Positions 8,637-18,390 are shown, numbered from the stretch's first letter. The stretch is 64,000 nucleotides of DNA from CAVVYV01 sp963818205 (GCA_963818205.1 CAWFRG010000009.1:124001-188000); one strand, 5' to 3'. Made by a program: numbers and translations. Notes: generated by a model not told the origin, from the sequence alone.

Positions 8637-8642
8637 TAGAAT
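8637..8642 (+). promoter_or_regulatory. -10 box of surE, leaderless type
   Basis: TAGAAT lies 7 bases before the GTG at 8650, the spacing seen at other genes here. This favours 8650 over the in-frame GTG at 8647. Confidence 0.5.
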
Positions 8643-8649
8643 CGAGGTG

Positions 8650-9502
8650 GTGCGGGTCCTGATCACCAACGACGACGGCATCCAGGCCAAGGGCCTGAAC
8701 GCGGTTCGGCGCGCGCTCATCGGCCTGCCCGAGGTCGAGGTGCACGTGATCGCCCCCGACTCGAATCGCAGCGCCACCGCCCGCAGCATCACCACCCGCT
8801 CGCCCCTCTGGGTGCAGGAGGTCGAGTTCGACGACGGCAGCCGCGGCTTTGCCACCGACGGCACCCCGGTGGACTGCGTGCGCTTCGCCGATCTCGGCCT
8901 GCTCGGCGCCCGGCCCGAGCTGATCGTCTCGGGGATCAACCACGGCGCCAACCTCGGCGACGACATCACCTATTCGGGCACGGTCGCCGCCGCCCTCGAG
9001 GGGATCGTCCTCGGCGTGCCGGCGATCGCGCTCTCCCAGCAGTCGGCGGCGCGCGAGATGGACTTCCGCTGGGGGCGGGACTTCGACTTCTCGGTGGCTG
9101 CGGCCTTAGGCGCCGAGCTGGTGCGGACGGTGGCGGAGGACCCGCTGCCGGCCGACACCCTGCTCAACGTCAATTGCCCGGCAGGGCCCGCCGACCGGGA
9201 TCGAGGTCACCCACCTCGGCAAGCGCCTCTACAACGATGAGTTGAAGCTGGTCGAGGAGGACCGCGAGAGCGACCGCCGCCGCTACGAGATCTACGGCTT
9301 CGAGCCCTCGTTCGAGGATGAGGAGGGCTCCGACCTCTCGGCGATCGCCCAGGGGCGGACCTCGGTCACCCCGGTCCACTTCGACCTCACCGACCGGCCG
9401 GGGCTCGATCGGCTCCGCGGCTGGGACTTCGACGGGATGTTGGCGGCAGCGAAGCGAGCGCAGCCCCCGGAACCGGCAGGGGAAGCGTCTTCGCGAAGGT
9501 GA
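8650..9502 (+). CDS. surE: 5'/3'-nucleotidase SurE, frame broken once
   Basis: Divalent-metal nucleotidase/phosphatase that releases phosphate from nucleoside monophosphates. It starts MRVLITNDDG with the metal-binding DD pair; APDSNRSATARSIT, GTPVDCVRF and VSGINHGANLGDDITYSGTV follow, as in the family. The frame changes near 9188 (NVNCPAGP, then PTGIEVTHLGKRLYND); removing one base gives 283 residues. The C-terminal part continues to TGA 9502, 56 bases before ligA. Confidence 0.92.
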
Positions 9503-9557
9503 GCACGGCGGCGCCGGCAAAGGCCTCGCGAGCCGCGCGAGCGAGCGTGATCGCTGG

Positions 9558-11633
9558 ATGATGGTGGCGCGAGCGAAGCGCGGCGATGCAGACAGAACTC
9601 GGGCCGAGGAGCTGCGGCGACAGATCGCCTACCACGACCGCCGCTACTACATCCTCGACGACCCGGAGATCGCCGATCCCGAATACGACGACCTCCTCCG
9701 CGAGCTCCGGGAGCTCGAGGAGGATCACCCCGAGCTCCGGACGCCGGACTCGCCCACCCAGCGGGTCGGCGGTGCGCCGCTCGACAAGTTCAACCGGGTC
9801 GAGCATCACGAGCCGATGCTCTCGCTCGCCAACGCCCGCGACGAGGACGAGCTCCGCGCCTGGGCGACGCGGGTCGAGAGGCAGCTCGAGCGCCTCGACA
9901 TCGAGGGCAGCGAGATCCGCTACGTCACCGAGCCCAAGGTCGACGGGCTGGCGATCTCGCTCACCTACGAAAACGGCGTCCTCACCCGCGGCGCCACCCG
10001 CGGCGACGGCCGGATCGGCGAGGACGTGACCCAGAACCTGCGGACGATCAAGGCGATCCCGCTCGGAATCGAGGACGCCCCCGAGCTGGTCGAGGTCCGC
10101 GGCGAGGTCTATCTGCCGATCGCGGACTTCGCCCGCCTCAACGAGCAGCGGGCCGAGGCCGGGGAGCCGACCTTCGCCAACCCGCGGAACTCCGCCGCCG
10201 GCTCGATCCGCCAGCTCGACCCCGAGATCGCCGCCGCCCGGCCACTCTCGATCTGGTGCTACGGCGTCGCTGCCCTCAAAGGCTGGGAGCCAAAGAGCCA
10301 CAGCGAGTCACTCGAGTGGCTGCGCGAGCGGGGCTTCAGGGTCAACGACGAGATCGCCGTCCTCCACGGGATCGAGGAGGTGGCCGAGCGCTGCCGGTGG
10401 TGGGAGGGCCGCCGCGAAGCCCTCGATTTCGAGATCGACGGCGTCGTCGTCAAGGTCGACGACCGGGGCCTCCAGCGCGAACTCGGGGTCGCCGGCCGTG
10501 AGCCGCGCTGGGCAGTGGCCTGGAAGTTCGCCCCGACCACGGCGACGACGAAGCTGAACAAGATCGTCTGGAACGTCGGGCGGACCGGGCATCTGCTCCC
10601 CTTCGCGATGCTGGAGCCGGTCCACGTCAGCGGCGTCACCGTGACCACGGCGACCCTCCACAACGAGGAGGACCTCGAGCGCAAGGACGTCCGCGAGGGC
10701 GACGAGGTGGTGGTGATGCGCGCCGGCGACGTCATTCCCCAGGTGGTCTCGCCGATCATCCAGAAGCGGAGGAGGGGCGCCCGCCGGGCGAGGCCGCCGA
10801 AGAAGTGCCCGCTCTGCGGGACCCCGACGGTGAAGCCCGACGGTGGCGTCTTCACGATCTGCCCCAACCGGACCGGTTGCCCCGGCCAGCAGTTCCAGCA
10901 CGTCAAGCACTTCCGAGGCGCGCTGGAGATCGAGGGCCTCGGCGAGAAGAACGCCTATCGCTTCCTCGATGAGGGCGTGATCGCCGACGCCGCCGACATC
11001 TACGGTCTGACCGCGGAGCGGATCTCCGAGCTGGAGGGTTTCGGCGAGATCTCGGCCCAGAACCTGATCGCCGAGATCGAGGGCTCGAAGCGCAAGCCCT
11101 TCTCGCGGGTCCTATACGCGCTCGGTATCCCGGGGGTCGGCTACGTCAACGCAGAGTCGCTGGCGGAACACTTCGGGACGATGGACGCGCTGCGGGCCGC
11201 CCAGCCGGAGCAGATCGAGGAGGCCGAGGGAATCGGGCCGGTCCTCGCCGAGCAGGTCTACGAGGAGCTCCACGAGGAGCGGATGGGCGATTTGATCGAT
11301 CGCCTCCGGAAGGCGGGGTTGCGGATGGAGCTCGATCCGTCCGAGCGCCGGGTCGAGGGAGGACCCCTCGACGGCAAGACCCTGGTCCTCACCGGCACCC
11401 TGCCCGATCTCTCCCGCGAGCAGGCGACCAAGCTGATCCGCCGGGCGGGCGGCAAGGTGGTGAACTCGGTCTCGAAGAAGACCGACTACCTGGTCGCCGG
11501 CGACAGCCCGGGTTCAAAGCTCGCCAAGGCCGAGGAGCTCGGCGTCGAGGTCATCGACGAGCCCAGGCTTCGCAAGCTATTGGGCAGCAACGAGGCGCCC
11601 AGGCCGCGCGGGCGCCCGCGAGGCCGGGTCTAG
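9558..11633 (+). CDS. ligA: NAD-dependent DNA ligase
   Basis: Seals nicks during replication and repair using NAD+. It has 691 residues from ATG 9558; a further ATG follows directly at 9561. Domains in order: Ia (HDRRYYILDDPEIADPEYD), adenylation domain with catalytic Lys in KVDGLAISL (about residue 127), OB fold, Cys4 zinc finger (CPLCG, then CPNRTGCPG), helix-hairpin-helix repeats and a C-terminal BRCT domain (GKTLVLTGTLPDLSREQATK). The frame is open upstream to 9318 but that part overlaps surE and is not ligase-like. Confidence 0.97.
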   Translation: MMVARAKRGDADRTRAEELRRQIAYHDRRYYILDDPEIADPEYDDLLRELRELEEDHPELRTPDSPTQRVGGAPLDKFNRVEHHEPMLSLANARDEDELRAWATRVERQLERLDIEGSEIRYVTEPKVDGLAISLTYENGVLTRGATRGDGRIGEDVTQNLRTIKAIPLGIEDAPELVEVRGEVYLPIADFARLNEQRAEAGEPTFANPRNSAAGSIRQLDPEIAAARPLSIWCYGVAALKGWEPKSHSESLEWLRERGFRVNDEIAVLHGIEEVAERCRWWEGRREALDFEIDGVVVKVDDRGLQRELGVAGREPRWAVAWKFAPTTATTKLNKIVWNVGRTGHLLPFAMLEPVHVSGVTVTTATLHNEEDLERKDVREGDEVVVMRAGDVIPQVVSPIIQKRRRGARRARPPKKCPLCGTPTVKPDGGVFTICPNRTGCPGQQFQHVKHFRGALEIEGLGEKNAYRFLDEGVIADAADIYGLTAERISELEGFGEISAQNLIAEIEGSKRKPFSRVLYALGIPGVGYVNAESLAEHFGTMDALRAAQPEQIEEAEGIGPVLAEQVYEELHEERMGDLIDRLRKAGLRMELDPSERRVEGGPLDGKTLVLTGTLPDLSREQATKLIRRAGGKVVNSVSKKTDYLVAGDSPGSKLAKAEELGVEVIDEPRLRKLLGSNEAPRPRGRPRGRV

Positions 11634-11694
11634 GGCGCGCGACCCCGATCGCGGCGAAGCACCCGAACCCTGCAGATGGCGCACCCGCTTGCGT

Positions 11695-13000
11695 TTACGG
11701 CGAGTAGCGGGCGATCAGGGCGGTCATCTGGTCCTGAACCCGGTGGGCGCGGCCGACGTCGCCGCTCATCAGGATCGAGAAGACGACCGCGTGCGCGGCG
11801 TCCACGGAGCCGCGGAAGCAGTAGCCGGAGAGCGCGCTGACCCCGTTCAGGGTGCCGGTCTTCGCGCGGCAGTTGCCCGCGGCGGCGCTGCCGCGCATCC
11901 GGTGGGCGAGGGTGCCCGAGCGCCCGGCCACCGCCAGCGAGCTCACCCAGGCGTCCCGGCGGCGCTCCTGCTCAGTCTGTTTCTCGGGTGGATCGTTCGG
12001 GTCGACGTCGACCATCGAATCGAGCAGCGCGCCGACCGACGCCGGCGAGGCGGTGTCCCGCCGACTCAACCCGGAGCCGTTCTCGGCCCGGACGCTGCCG
12101 CCCTGCTCGGCGACGAACCGCTGCACCGCCCCCACTCCCCCCCTGGTGGTCCCGGCGCCGCCGAAGGCGCCGCCGACGACCTTGAGCAGCATCTCGGCGA
12201 GGTAGTTGTTGGAGGGAACGTTGGTGCGGCGGGCGAGGTCGGCGAGGGTCGGCGATTCCAGGACGGCCACCTGTTTCGCCCCGGCGCTCTCCGGGGGCGC
12301 AGCGCGCCGCTGGACCTTCTTCGAGACCGCCACCCCGGCCCGCCGAAGCGCCTGGTCGAAGCGCTGCGCGGCGGTCTTCGCCCCCGCCGCACCAGAGAGG
12401 GTGAGCGCCGACAGGGCGCCCACCCCTTCGCGGCGGATGCCGTGCTGGGGAACCGTGGAGCGCTGGTCGAGAAAGAAGTCGTCGTAGAGCAGCGGACCCT
12501 GGACGCGGGTCACGCCCGCGGAGCGGACCCGGGCCGCGAGCTTGGTCAGACCCGGCGGTGCTCAGGGTGGGATCGCCGGCACCGACCAGGAAGAGACCCT
12601 CGCTGACGACCCCGTCGGAATGATCGTCTGCGGCCCAGACCGTGGTCTCGAGGCGCTCGTCGGGTCCGAAACGCGCAACCGCGGTCGCGGTCGTGAACAG
12701 CTTCATGTTGGAGGCGAGCGCACGGACCTTCCCCGCGCCGCGCTGGAAGAGAACCTGGTCGGTGCCGGCGTCTGCAACCCAGGCGCCCCCCGGCCCGCGA
12801 AAGGCCTTGCCGAGGGCGGGGCCGAGCTCGCCGGCGGAGACCGCGGTCCGGGCAGCGGCGGAGCCGTGCGCGACGGGCGTGGGATAGGGGTGGTCTGTGA
12901 CCGCGGCGCCGGCCTCGCCGCCGAGCAGCGCCAGCAGCCCCGCCGCCAGCGTGATCGCGCTGGCGGCGGCTCTCCGCCATCTGTCTCTGACCCGGCTCAT
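11695..13000 (-). CDS. dacB: D-alanyl-D-alanine carboxypeptidase / endopeptidase, PBP4 (DacB) family, frame broken once
   Basis: Periplasmic or cell-wall peptidase of the S13 family that trims peptidoglycan peptides. A signal peptide is at the N-terminus (Arg-rich, then AITLAAGLLALL). The three penicillin-binding motifs are present: SxxK as SNMK, SxN as SNN in VPSNNYLAEMLLK, and KTG in AKTGTLNG. The frame changes near 12550; removing one base joins DPTLSTAG to LTKLAARVRSAG. Start taken as ATG 13000 just before the signal peptide; ATG 13024 is an alternative. Confidence 0.9.
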
Positions 13001-13098
13001 GCGCTGCGGCGCGCCTATGCGCACCTTGTTGACCTGAACAACTGGGGCGCCGCAGGGTAGCGGCCTGGCGCCTAGCTGGCCGACCAGCCCACGACTGC

Positions 13099-13104
13099 CA
13101 TAAT
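13099..13104 (+). promoter_or_regulatory. -10 box of the patatin gene, leaderless type
   Basis: CATAAT lies 9 bases before the ATG at 13114, without a ribosome-binding sequence. Confidence 0.5.
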
Positions 13105-13113
13105 CGCCCGCCC

Positions 13114-14391
13114 ATGGGCAAGGTCGTCCAGTTCGAGGGCCCCGACGCGCGATCGCGGGGCGCTCGAAGGAGAAGGCGACGGGGCGAGAAGACCGCGCTC
13201 GTACTCGGTGGCGGCGGGTTCACCGGCGGCGTCTACGAGATCGGTGCCCTCCGCGCCTTCGACCTGCTTGCGGTCAACCGGACCGTCAACGACTTCGACA
13301 TCTACGTCGGCACGAGCGCCGGCTCATTCGTCGGCAGCATGGTCGCAAACGGGGTCACCCCCGAGGAGATGATGCGCGTCCTCAACAAGGCGCTCCCTTC
13401 GCCGATCCCGGACCCGGCGCTGAAGCACCTCCTCCGCCCGAACTACCGGGCATTTGCCGGCCGGCTGGCGGTTTTGCCCCTGCGAGCGGTGGCGGTCGCC
13501 CGCCAACTCGCCGCCAACATCGGCGAGGTCTCGATGATGGACCTGGTGATGGGGATCGCCGAGGGGCTCCCGGGTGGGATCTACAACAACCGCGGCCTGG
13601 AGAAGTACATGACCGAGGTGCTGGCGGATCCCGATCGCAGCAACGACTTCCGCGATCTCGACGCGGAGCTCCTGATCACCGCGACCGACGTCGACACCTG
13701 CGAGCGGCTGGTGCTCGGCCGCGGGGAATGGGCCGACGTCCCGATCTCGAAGGCGGTCTCGGCGTCCACCGCGCTGCCGATCGTCTACGAGCCGGTAAAC
13801 CTCCGCGGCCGCCAGCTGATGGACGGCGGGATCGCCTCGACCACCAACGTCGACGTCGCAGTGGCGGCGGGGGCGAAGTTCATCGTCGTCGTCAACCCGC
13901 TCGTCCCCTACATCAACGACTTCGAGAAGCGGATCCCCACACTGTTCGGCTCTCGGGTGAGGCGGGTGGCCGACATGGGCCTGCCGGCGATCGGCAACCA
14001 GGCCTTCCGGCTGATGGCCCATGCCCGGCTCCAGCTCGCGGTGGAGTCATGGAAGCACCGCTTCCCGGACGTCGACATCATCCTGATCGAGCCGGAGTCC
14101 GACGACGAGCTGATGTTCGGCACCTCGATCCTCGAGTACTCGTCGCGGCTGGAGATCGCCAAGCACGGATTCGAGTCGGTCACCGACAACCTCGCCCGGG
14201 ACTACCAGCACTACAAGGAGATCGCCGCCCGCCACGGGATCGAGATCTCTGCCCGGCGGGTGCGCAGGGTCCTCGACACCGTCGAGGAGCAGGAGAAGGG
14301 GATCTCCGTCTGGCGCCGGGTGCTCGAGCAGACCACCGGGGCGCTCCTCCGGCAGTCCGACGAGGCGGAGAAGGCCGAGAGCAGCCGCTAG
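13114..14391 (+). CDS. Patatin-like phospholipase
   Basis: Predicted serine lipase/acyl hydrolase with a Ser-Asp dyad, 425 residues. The oxyanion loop LVLGGGGFTGGVYEIGALRA is near residue 30, the nucleophile elbow is GTSAGS and the catalytic Asp is in the DGG of LMDGGIAST. The Arg-rich N-terminus has no signal peptide, suggesting a cytoplasmic or membrane-peripheral enzyme. It stands alone between divergent dacB and a convergent dehydrogenase. The physiological lipid is unknown. Confidence 0.88.
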   Translation: MGKVVQFEGPDARSRGARRRRRRGEKTALVLGGGGFTGGVYEIGALRAFDLLAVNRTVNDFDIYVGTSAGSFVGSMVANGVTPEEMMRVLNKALPSPIPDPALKHLLRPNYRAFAGRLAVLPLRAVAVARQLAANIGEVSMMDLVMGIAEGLPGGIYNNRGLEKYMTEVLADPDRSNDFRDLDAELLITATDVDTCERLVLGRGEWADVPISKAVSASTALPIVYEPVNLRGRQLMDGGIASTTNVDVAVAAGAKFIVVVNPLVPYINDFEKRIPTLFGSRVRRVADMGLPAIGNQAFRLMAHARLQLAVESWKHRFPDVDIILIEPESDDELMFGTSILEYSSRLEIAKHGFESVTDNLARDYQHYKEIAARHGIEISARRVRRVLDTVEEQEKGISVWRRVLEQTTGALLRQSDEAEKAESSR

Positions 14392-14397
14392 CGACGG

Positions 14398-15136
14398 CTA
14401 TTCGCGATGGACGTCGCGGGCGGTCGCCTGGGCGGTCGGCTTGATCGAGACGTAGTCGACGTCGACGTGCGGCGGGCGGGTGACGACGTAGGTGATCGCG
14501 TCGGCGACATCCTCGCCGCTCAACGGCGTCATCCCCTCGTAGACCGCGTCGGCGCGGCGCTCGTCGCCGCCGAAGCGGACCAGCGAGAACTCGGTCTCGA
14601 CCATTCCCGGCGCGACCTCGCTGACCCGGATCGGCTTGCCGAGCAGCTCGAGCCGGAGCGTCCGGGCGATCGCGTTGACGGCGTGCTTGGCGGCCGTGTA
14701 GCCGCCGCCGCCCGGGTAGACCTCGACACCGGCGACCGAGCCGAGGATGACGACGAAGCCATCGCCGCTGCGCTCCAGGGCCGGCAGGAGCGCCTTGGTC
14801 ACCCGCATCACACCGAGCACATTCGACTCGTACATCTGCCGCCACTCCTCCGCGTCCGCCTCCGCCACCGGGCCGAGCCCCGAGCGCCCCGCCGGCGCTG
14901 TTGATCAGCACCGCCGCGTCTGGGACCTCGCGGGCGAGCTCGGCGACCGAATCGGGATCGGTGACGTCGAGTCGCAGGGCGCGCCCGCCGATCTCCTCCG
15001 CGAGTGGCTCGAGGCGCTCGAGACGCCGAGCCGCGGCGACGACCTCGAAGCCGGCGGCGGCAAGCGACCGGGCGGTGGCGGCGCCGATGCCGCTGCTGGC
15101 ACCGGTGACGACCGCTACTCGCCTCGCTGCGCTCAC
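14398..15136 (-). CDS. Short-chain dehydrogenase/reductase, frame broken once
   Basis: NAD(P)-dependent oxidoreductase of the classical SDR family. It has the cofactor motif TGASSGIG, the structural NSAGGA (NAG-type) motif, catalytic Ser in ILGSVAG, and the Tyr-Lys pair in YTAAKHAVNA. The frame changes near 14877; removing one base gives about 245 residues. The GTG start at 15136 is chosen because the SDR fold begins right there (RRVAVVTGASSGIG). Substrate unknown. Confidence 0.88.
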
Positions 15137-15143
15137 CGGCGCC

Positions 15144-15149
15144 ACCCTA
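15144..15149 (-). promoter_or_regulatory. -10 box of the SDR gene, leaderless type
   Basis: TAGGGT on the minus strand, 7 bases before the GTG start at 15136. Confidence 0.5.
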
Positions 15150-15197
15150 GATGATGGGCGGCCGGCTCTTGGCCGTCGTGAGGGACGCGCTTTGCAG

Positions 15198-16166
15198 CTA
15201 GGCGAGCGCGAGGGCGGTCGCCGAGGCGGCGCTCTCGATCTCGGCCGGGGTGCCCGCCTCGCGAACGTCGGCGATGCCGAGTGCGGCGATCTTTGCCGGC
15301 TCGAGCCCGACCTCGCCCGCGATCGCGTAAAGCGGCACCCGCGCCGCCCGGCAGCGCCGAGCCAGCTCACCGACCAGCTTCCCCTGGAAGCTCTGCGACT
15401 CGAGCCGTCCCTCGCCGGTGATCACCGCGTCGGCCTCCTCGAGCAGGCGGTCGAAGCCGAGCAGGCCGAGCACGTAGGCGGCCCCGGGCACCAGGCGCGC
15501 CCCGAACGCGGCCCAGAGCCCGCCGGAGAGCCCTCCGGCGGCGCCGGTCATCGTCCTGCCGCGGGGATCGCGCGGCAGGGCGGCGGCCAGGGCCACCAGC
15601 CGCTCCGTCAGCCGGTGGACCTGCTCCGGTGAGGCGCCCTTCTGCGGCGCGAAGACCTCGGCGGCGCGCTCGAAGGGGACGGTGGTGTCGCAGAGCACCT
15701 CCAGCCGGGCGTCACCTGGGCCGCCGGCCGCCTCGAGGGCGTCGATCGCACCGCGGCCGCCGTCCGTGGTGGCGCTGCCGCCCGCCGCGACCAGCACCCG
15801 GCCCGCTCCCGCCCCGATCGCGGCGGCGATCAGCTCGCCGGTACCGGCACTGCTCGCCCTCTCGGGATCGCGCTCGGCGGGCTCGACCAGGCCGAGCCCG
15901 GAGGCCGCGGCCACCTCGACCGCGGCGGTCTTCCCGTCGCCGAGCAGCGCGAACCGGGCCTCGATCGGTCTCCCCAGCGGGTCGTGTGCCGCCGCCGTCC
16001 TGGTCGAGCCGCCGAGGCTCGCCAGGAGGGCCTCGGCCGTTCCCTCGCCGCCGTCGGCGGCCGGGCAGAGCTCGGCGCGGGCACCGCCGGCCTCGACGCC
16101 GCGTCCGATCGCCGCGGCGACCTCGGATGCCGAAATCGTCCCCTTGAAGGAATCGGGGACAACCAG
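15198..16166 (-). CDS. Glycerate 2-kinase, GlxK/GarK family
   Basis: Phosphorylates D-glycerate, linking glyoxylate/glycerate metabolism to glycolysis. Motifs: VVPDSFKGTISASEVAAAI at the N-terminus, CPAADGGEGTAEALLA, GGSATTDGGRGAIDALEA, FAPQKGASPEQV and VITGEGRLESQSFQGK. About 320 residues, somewhat shorter than the 380 of the E. coli enzymes because the middle is compact. Oddity: the frame has no ATG, GTG or TTG near the family start. A stop lies just upstream and the only candidate is CTG at 16166, so the start is unresolved. It follows the acyl-CoA synthetase stop by 13 bases. Confidence 0.85.
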   Translation of the reverse strand: MVVPDSFKGTISASEVAAAIGRGVEAGGARAELCPAADGGEGTAEALLASLGGSTRTAAAHDPLGRPIEARFALLGDGKTAAVEVAAASGLGLVEPAERDPERASSAGTGELIAAAIGAGAGRVLVAAGGSATTDGGRGAIDALEAAGGPGDARLEVLCDTTVPFERAAEVFAPQKGASPEQVHRLTERLVALAAALPRDPRGRTMTGAAGGLSGGLWAAFGARLVPGAAYVLGLLGFDRLLEEADAVITGEGRLESQSFQGKLVGELARRCRAARVPLYAIAGEVGLEPAKIAALGIADVREAGTPAEIESAASATALALA

Positions 16167-16179
16167 GAAGGTGCGGGAG

Positions 16180-18000
16180 CTAGCCGGCGTAGAGGGCGTC
16201 GATCTCGCTCTCGTACTTCTTGCCGACCACGGCGCGCTTCACCTTCAGTGTCGGGGTGAGCTCACCGCCCTCCTGGGAGAGATCCTGGGGCAGGATCTCG
16301 AACTTCTTCACCTGCTCGACCCGGGCGAACTTCTCGTTCACCTGGTCGAGGTGCGCCTGGATCATCGCCCGCATGCCCTCGTGCTTGGCGAGCGCCGCCG
16401 GATCTGCGGGCCATCCCTTCTCCTCGGCCAGCTTCGCGCACTCCTCCATGTCGAGAGTGATCAGGGCCACCAGGTAGGGGCGTCGGTCCCCGATCACGAC
16501 GCACTGCGAGACGTAGGGGCTCTGCTTGATCTCGGTCTCGAGGTTGGCGGGGGTGATGTTCTTGCCGCCCGCGGTGATGATGATGTCCTTCTTCCTGCCG
16601 GTGATCGAGAGGTAACCGTCCTCGTCGATCTCGCCGAGGTCGCCGGTGTGGAGCCAGCCGTCGACGATCGTCTCGCGGGTCGCCTCCTCGTTCTTGTAGT
16701 AGCCCTGGAAGACGTTCGGGCCCTTGACCAGGATCTCGCCGTCGTCGGCGATCCTGATCTCGCAGCCCTCGAAGGCCCGGCCGACCTTGCCGAACTTGAA
16801 TGCGTCGGGCCTGGCCACGGTGGCGGCGGTCGAGGTCTCGGTCATCCCCCAGCCCTCCAGCACGAGCACTCCGGCGGCGTCGAAGAAGCGGAGGATGTCG
16901 GGGTTGATCGGGGCGGCGCCGGTGACGCAGTTCTTGATCCGCCCGCCGAACAGGGCGCGGATCTTGGAGAGAACCTGCTTGTCGGCGATTTCGTACTGCT
17001 TTCGCAGCAGCCAGCCGACCCGCTTGCCGGCGCGCTCGCGCTCGCGGACCTTGGTTCCCACCCTGAGCGCCCAGTTGAAGACGAGCTTCTTCAGCCCGCC
17101 GGCCTTCTCGACATCGCTGGTGGCGGCCGTGTAGATCTTCTCGAAGATCCGCGGGACGGACGGGAAGTACTCCGGCCTCACCTCGGAGAGGTTGGGAACG
17201 ATCTTCAGCGGGTCGCGCTCCCAGTAGGCGATGTTGCCGCCGAGGTCGAAGCTGAGGAACTGGATCAGGAGCGCGAAGGAATGGGCGAGGGGGAGGAAGA
17301 GATAGCTGGTCGACTCCTTCTCGAGGACGCTCTCGTTCAGCGCCATCGTCACCATCGAGCGGTAGTTGCCGTGGGAGATCACGCAGCCCTTCGGCGGCCC
17401 GGTGGTCCCCGAGGTGTAGATGAAGGTGCAGATGTCTTCGGGGGTGACGGAGCTCCAGCGCTGCTCCCACTCGGAGTCCGAGCGCCCCGATCCGCTCTCG
17501 ATCAGCTCGTCCATCGAGATCGCGCCCCCGCCCGATCCCTCCATCCGGATCACTTGCTCGAGCTTTGGAGTGCGATCGCGGATTTCCTGCACCTTCGCGA
17601 GCTGCTCGTCGTCCTCGACGATCACCACCTTCGCATCGGAGTTCTCGAGCACGTACTGACACTCGTCTGGCGAGTTGGTCTGGTAGATCGGGACCACGGT
17701 GGCGCCGGTGCTGAGCGCGGCGAAGTCGAAGTAGGTCCACTCGGGGCGGGTGTTGGCGAGGATCGAGACCTTGTCACCCTTCTCGACCCCGAGCTCGATC
17801 AGCCCGAGGGCGAGCTTCCGGACGATCTCGCCGACCTCGCGGTAGGTCTTCGACACCCACTGCCCCGATTCGTCCTTGTAGGTGACCGCCCGCAGGTCGG
17901 CATGACGCTCGGCCGCCATCGGCATCAGGTCGGCGATCGTCTTGCTCTGGGTGCTCGTCTCCGCCGCGGACGGTGCCGTGGGGGCGGTCGCTGTCTCCAT
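16180..18000 (-). CDS. Long-chain fatty-acid-CoA ligase (AMP-forming), FadD15-like
   Basis: Activates long-chain fatty acids to acyl-CoA through an acyl-adenylate. 606 residues. The P-loop YTSGTTGPPKG, the adenine motif GWGMTETS, the WLHTGDLGEIDEDGYLSITG segment and the catalytic-Lys region LTPTLKVKRAVV are visible. The roughly 600-residue length and LPLAHSFALLIQFLSF match the AMP-dependent long-chain subgroup common in Actinobacteria. It is membrane-associated in many relatives. Possibly co-transcribed with the downstream glycerate kinase. Confidence 0.93.
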   Translation of the reverse strand: METATAPTAPSAAETSTQSKTIADLMPMAAERHADLRAVTYKDESGQWVSKTYREVGEIVRKLALGLIELGVEKGDKVSILANTRPEWTYFDFAALSTGATVVPIYQTNSPDECQYVLENSDAKVVIVEDDEQLAKVQEIRDRTPKLEQVIRMEGSGGGAISMDELIESGSGRSDSEWEQRWSSVTPEDICTFIYTSGTTGPPKGCVISHGNYRSMVTMALNESVLEKESTSYLFLPLAHSFALLIQFLSFDLGGNIAYWERDPLKIVPNLSEVRPEYFPSVPRIFEKIYTAATSDVEKAGGLKKLVFNWALRVGTKVRERERAGKRVGWLLRKQYEIADKQVLSKIRALFGGRIKNCVTGAAPINPDILRFFDAAGVLVLEGWGMTETSTAATVARPDAFKFGKVGRAFEGCEIRIADDGEILVKGPNVFQGYYKNEEATRETIVDGWLHTGDLGEIDEDGYLSITGRKKDIIITAGGKNITPANLETEIKQSPYVSQCVVIGDRRPYLVALITLDMEECAKLAEEKGWPADPAALAKHEGMRAMIQAHLDQVNEKFARVEQVKKFEILPQDLSQEGGELTPTLKVKRAVVGKKYESEIDALYAG

Positions 18001-18091
18001 CTCTCCTCGCCTCCTGGCTCGAGGTCGCCGCCATTCGGCGGCCGGTGGAGAGAAGTCTATTGGGCGACTGGCCGGGCGGCCAGGCTCGCTG

Positions 18092-18120
18092 AACGGGTTG
18101 CGCTTACGCGCACCCTCGCA
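18092..18120 (-). repeat. Dispersed hairpin element, copy 1
   Basis: Minus strand reads TGCGAGGGTGCGC, loop GTAA, GCGCAACCCGTT. The stem pairs GGG-T-GCGC with GCGC-A-CCC and leaves one unpaired A, as in the other copies. It starts two bases after the stop of the 58-residue gene, so it would be transcribed as its 3' tail. The inner stem sequence differs from other copies but still pairs. Confidence 0.6.
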
Positions 18121-18121
18121 C

Positions 18122-18298
18122 CTACGCGGTCGCTTGCTTGTCTCTGCTCTGCAGCGCCCGAAGCGAGGACTGGAAGAGGGTCTTGTCGATCCGGCCCTTG
18201 AGGACCGGCACGTTCATCTCGATGCACTTGCTGATGACCTCGCGACGCTTCATGTGCAACTCGTCGGCGAGCTCGGTGGGCGTCAGGTGAACCGCCAT
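18122..18298 (-). CDS. 58-residue protein resembling the IF-2 N-terminal (IF2_N) domain
   Basis: Short basic protein, MAVHLTPTELADELHM and onwards. The LTPTELADELHMKRREVISK helix pair followed by NVPVLKG resembles the small helical domain found at IF-2 N-termini, which in other proteins binds nucleic acid; the match is by eye. It has a strong ribosome site (AAGGAAGGAG, 11 bases before ATG) and the only textbook -35/-10 promoter I found in the window, so it is probably well expressed. Function unknown. Confidence 0.7.
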   Translation of the reverse strand: MAVHLTPTELADELHMKRREVISKCIEMNVPVLKGRIDKTLFQSSLRALQSRDKQATA

Positions 18299-18335
18299 GC
18301 GCGTCTCTCCTTCCTTTGCTTCTACCGGAGCTTCA

Positions 18336-18363
18336 TGTATATCGCCTCGGGCCGACGTGTCAA
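18336..18363 (-). promoter_or_regulatory. Canonical sigma-70 promoter for the 58-residue gene
   Basis: Minus strand: TTGACA (18363-18358), a 16-base spacer, then TATACA (18341-18336) followed by T. The 5' leader is about 30 bases and includes a strong Shine-Dalgarno. It contrasts with the leaderless arrangement of most neighbours. Confidence 0.7.
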
Positions 18364-18390
18364 CCGTTTTTCCGCAGTTTGCGCGTTCGT

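Noticed and set aside
15682..18201. Very long open frame on the strand opposite the acyl-CoA synthetase and glycerate kinase
   Set aside because: It is the antisense of well-supported genes. Its translation is rich in Ala, Arg, Asp, Gly and Leu without motifs, as expected for the complement of high-GC coding sequence.
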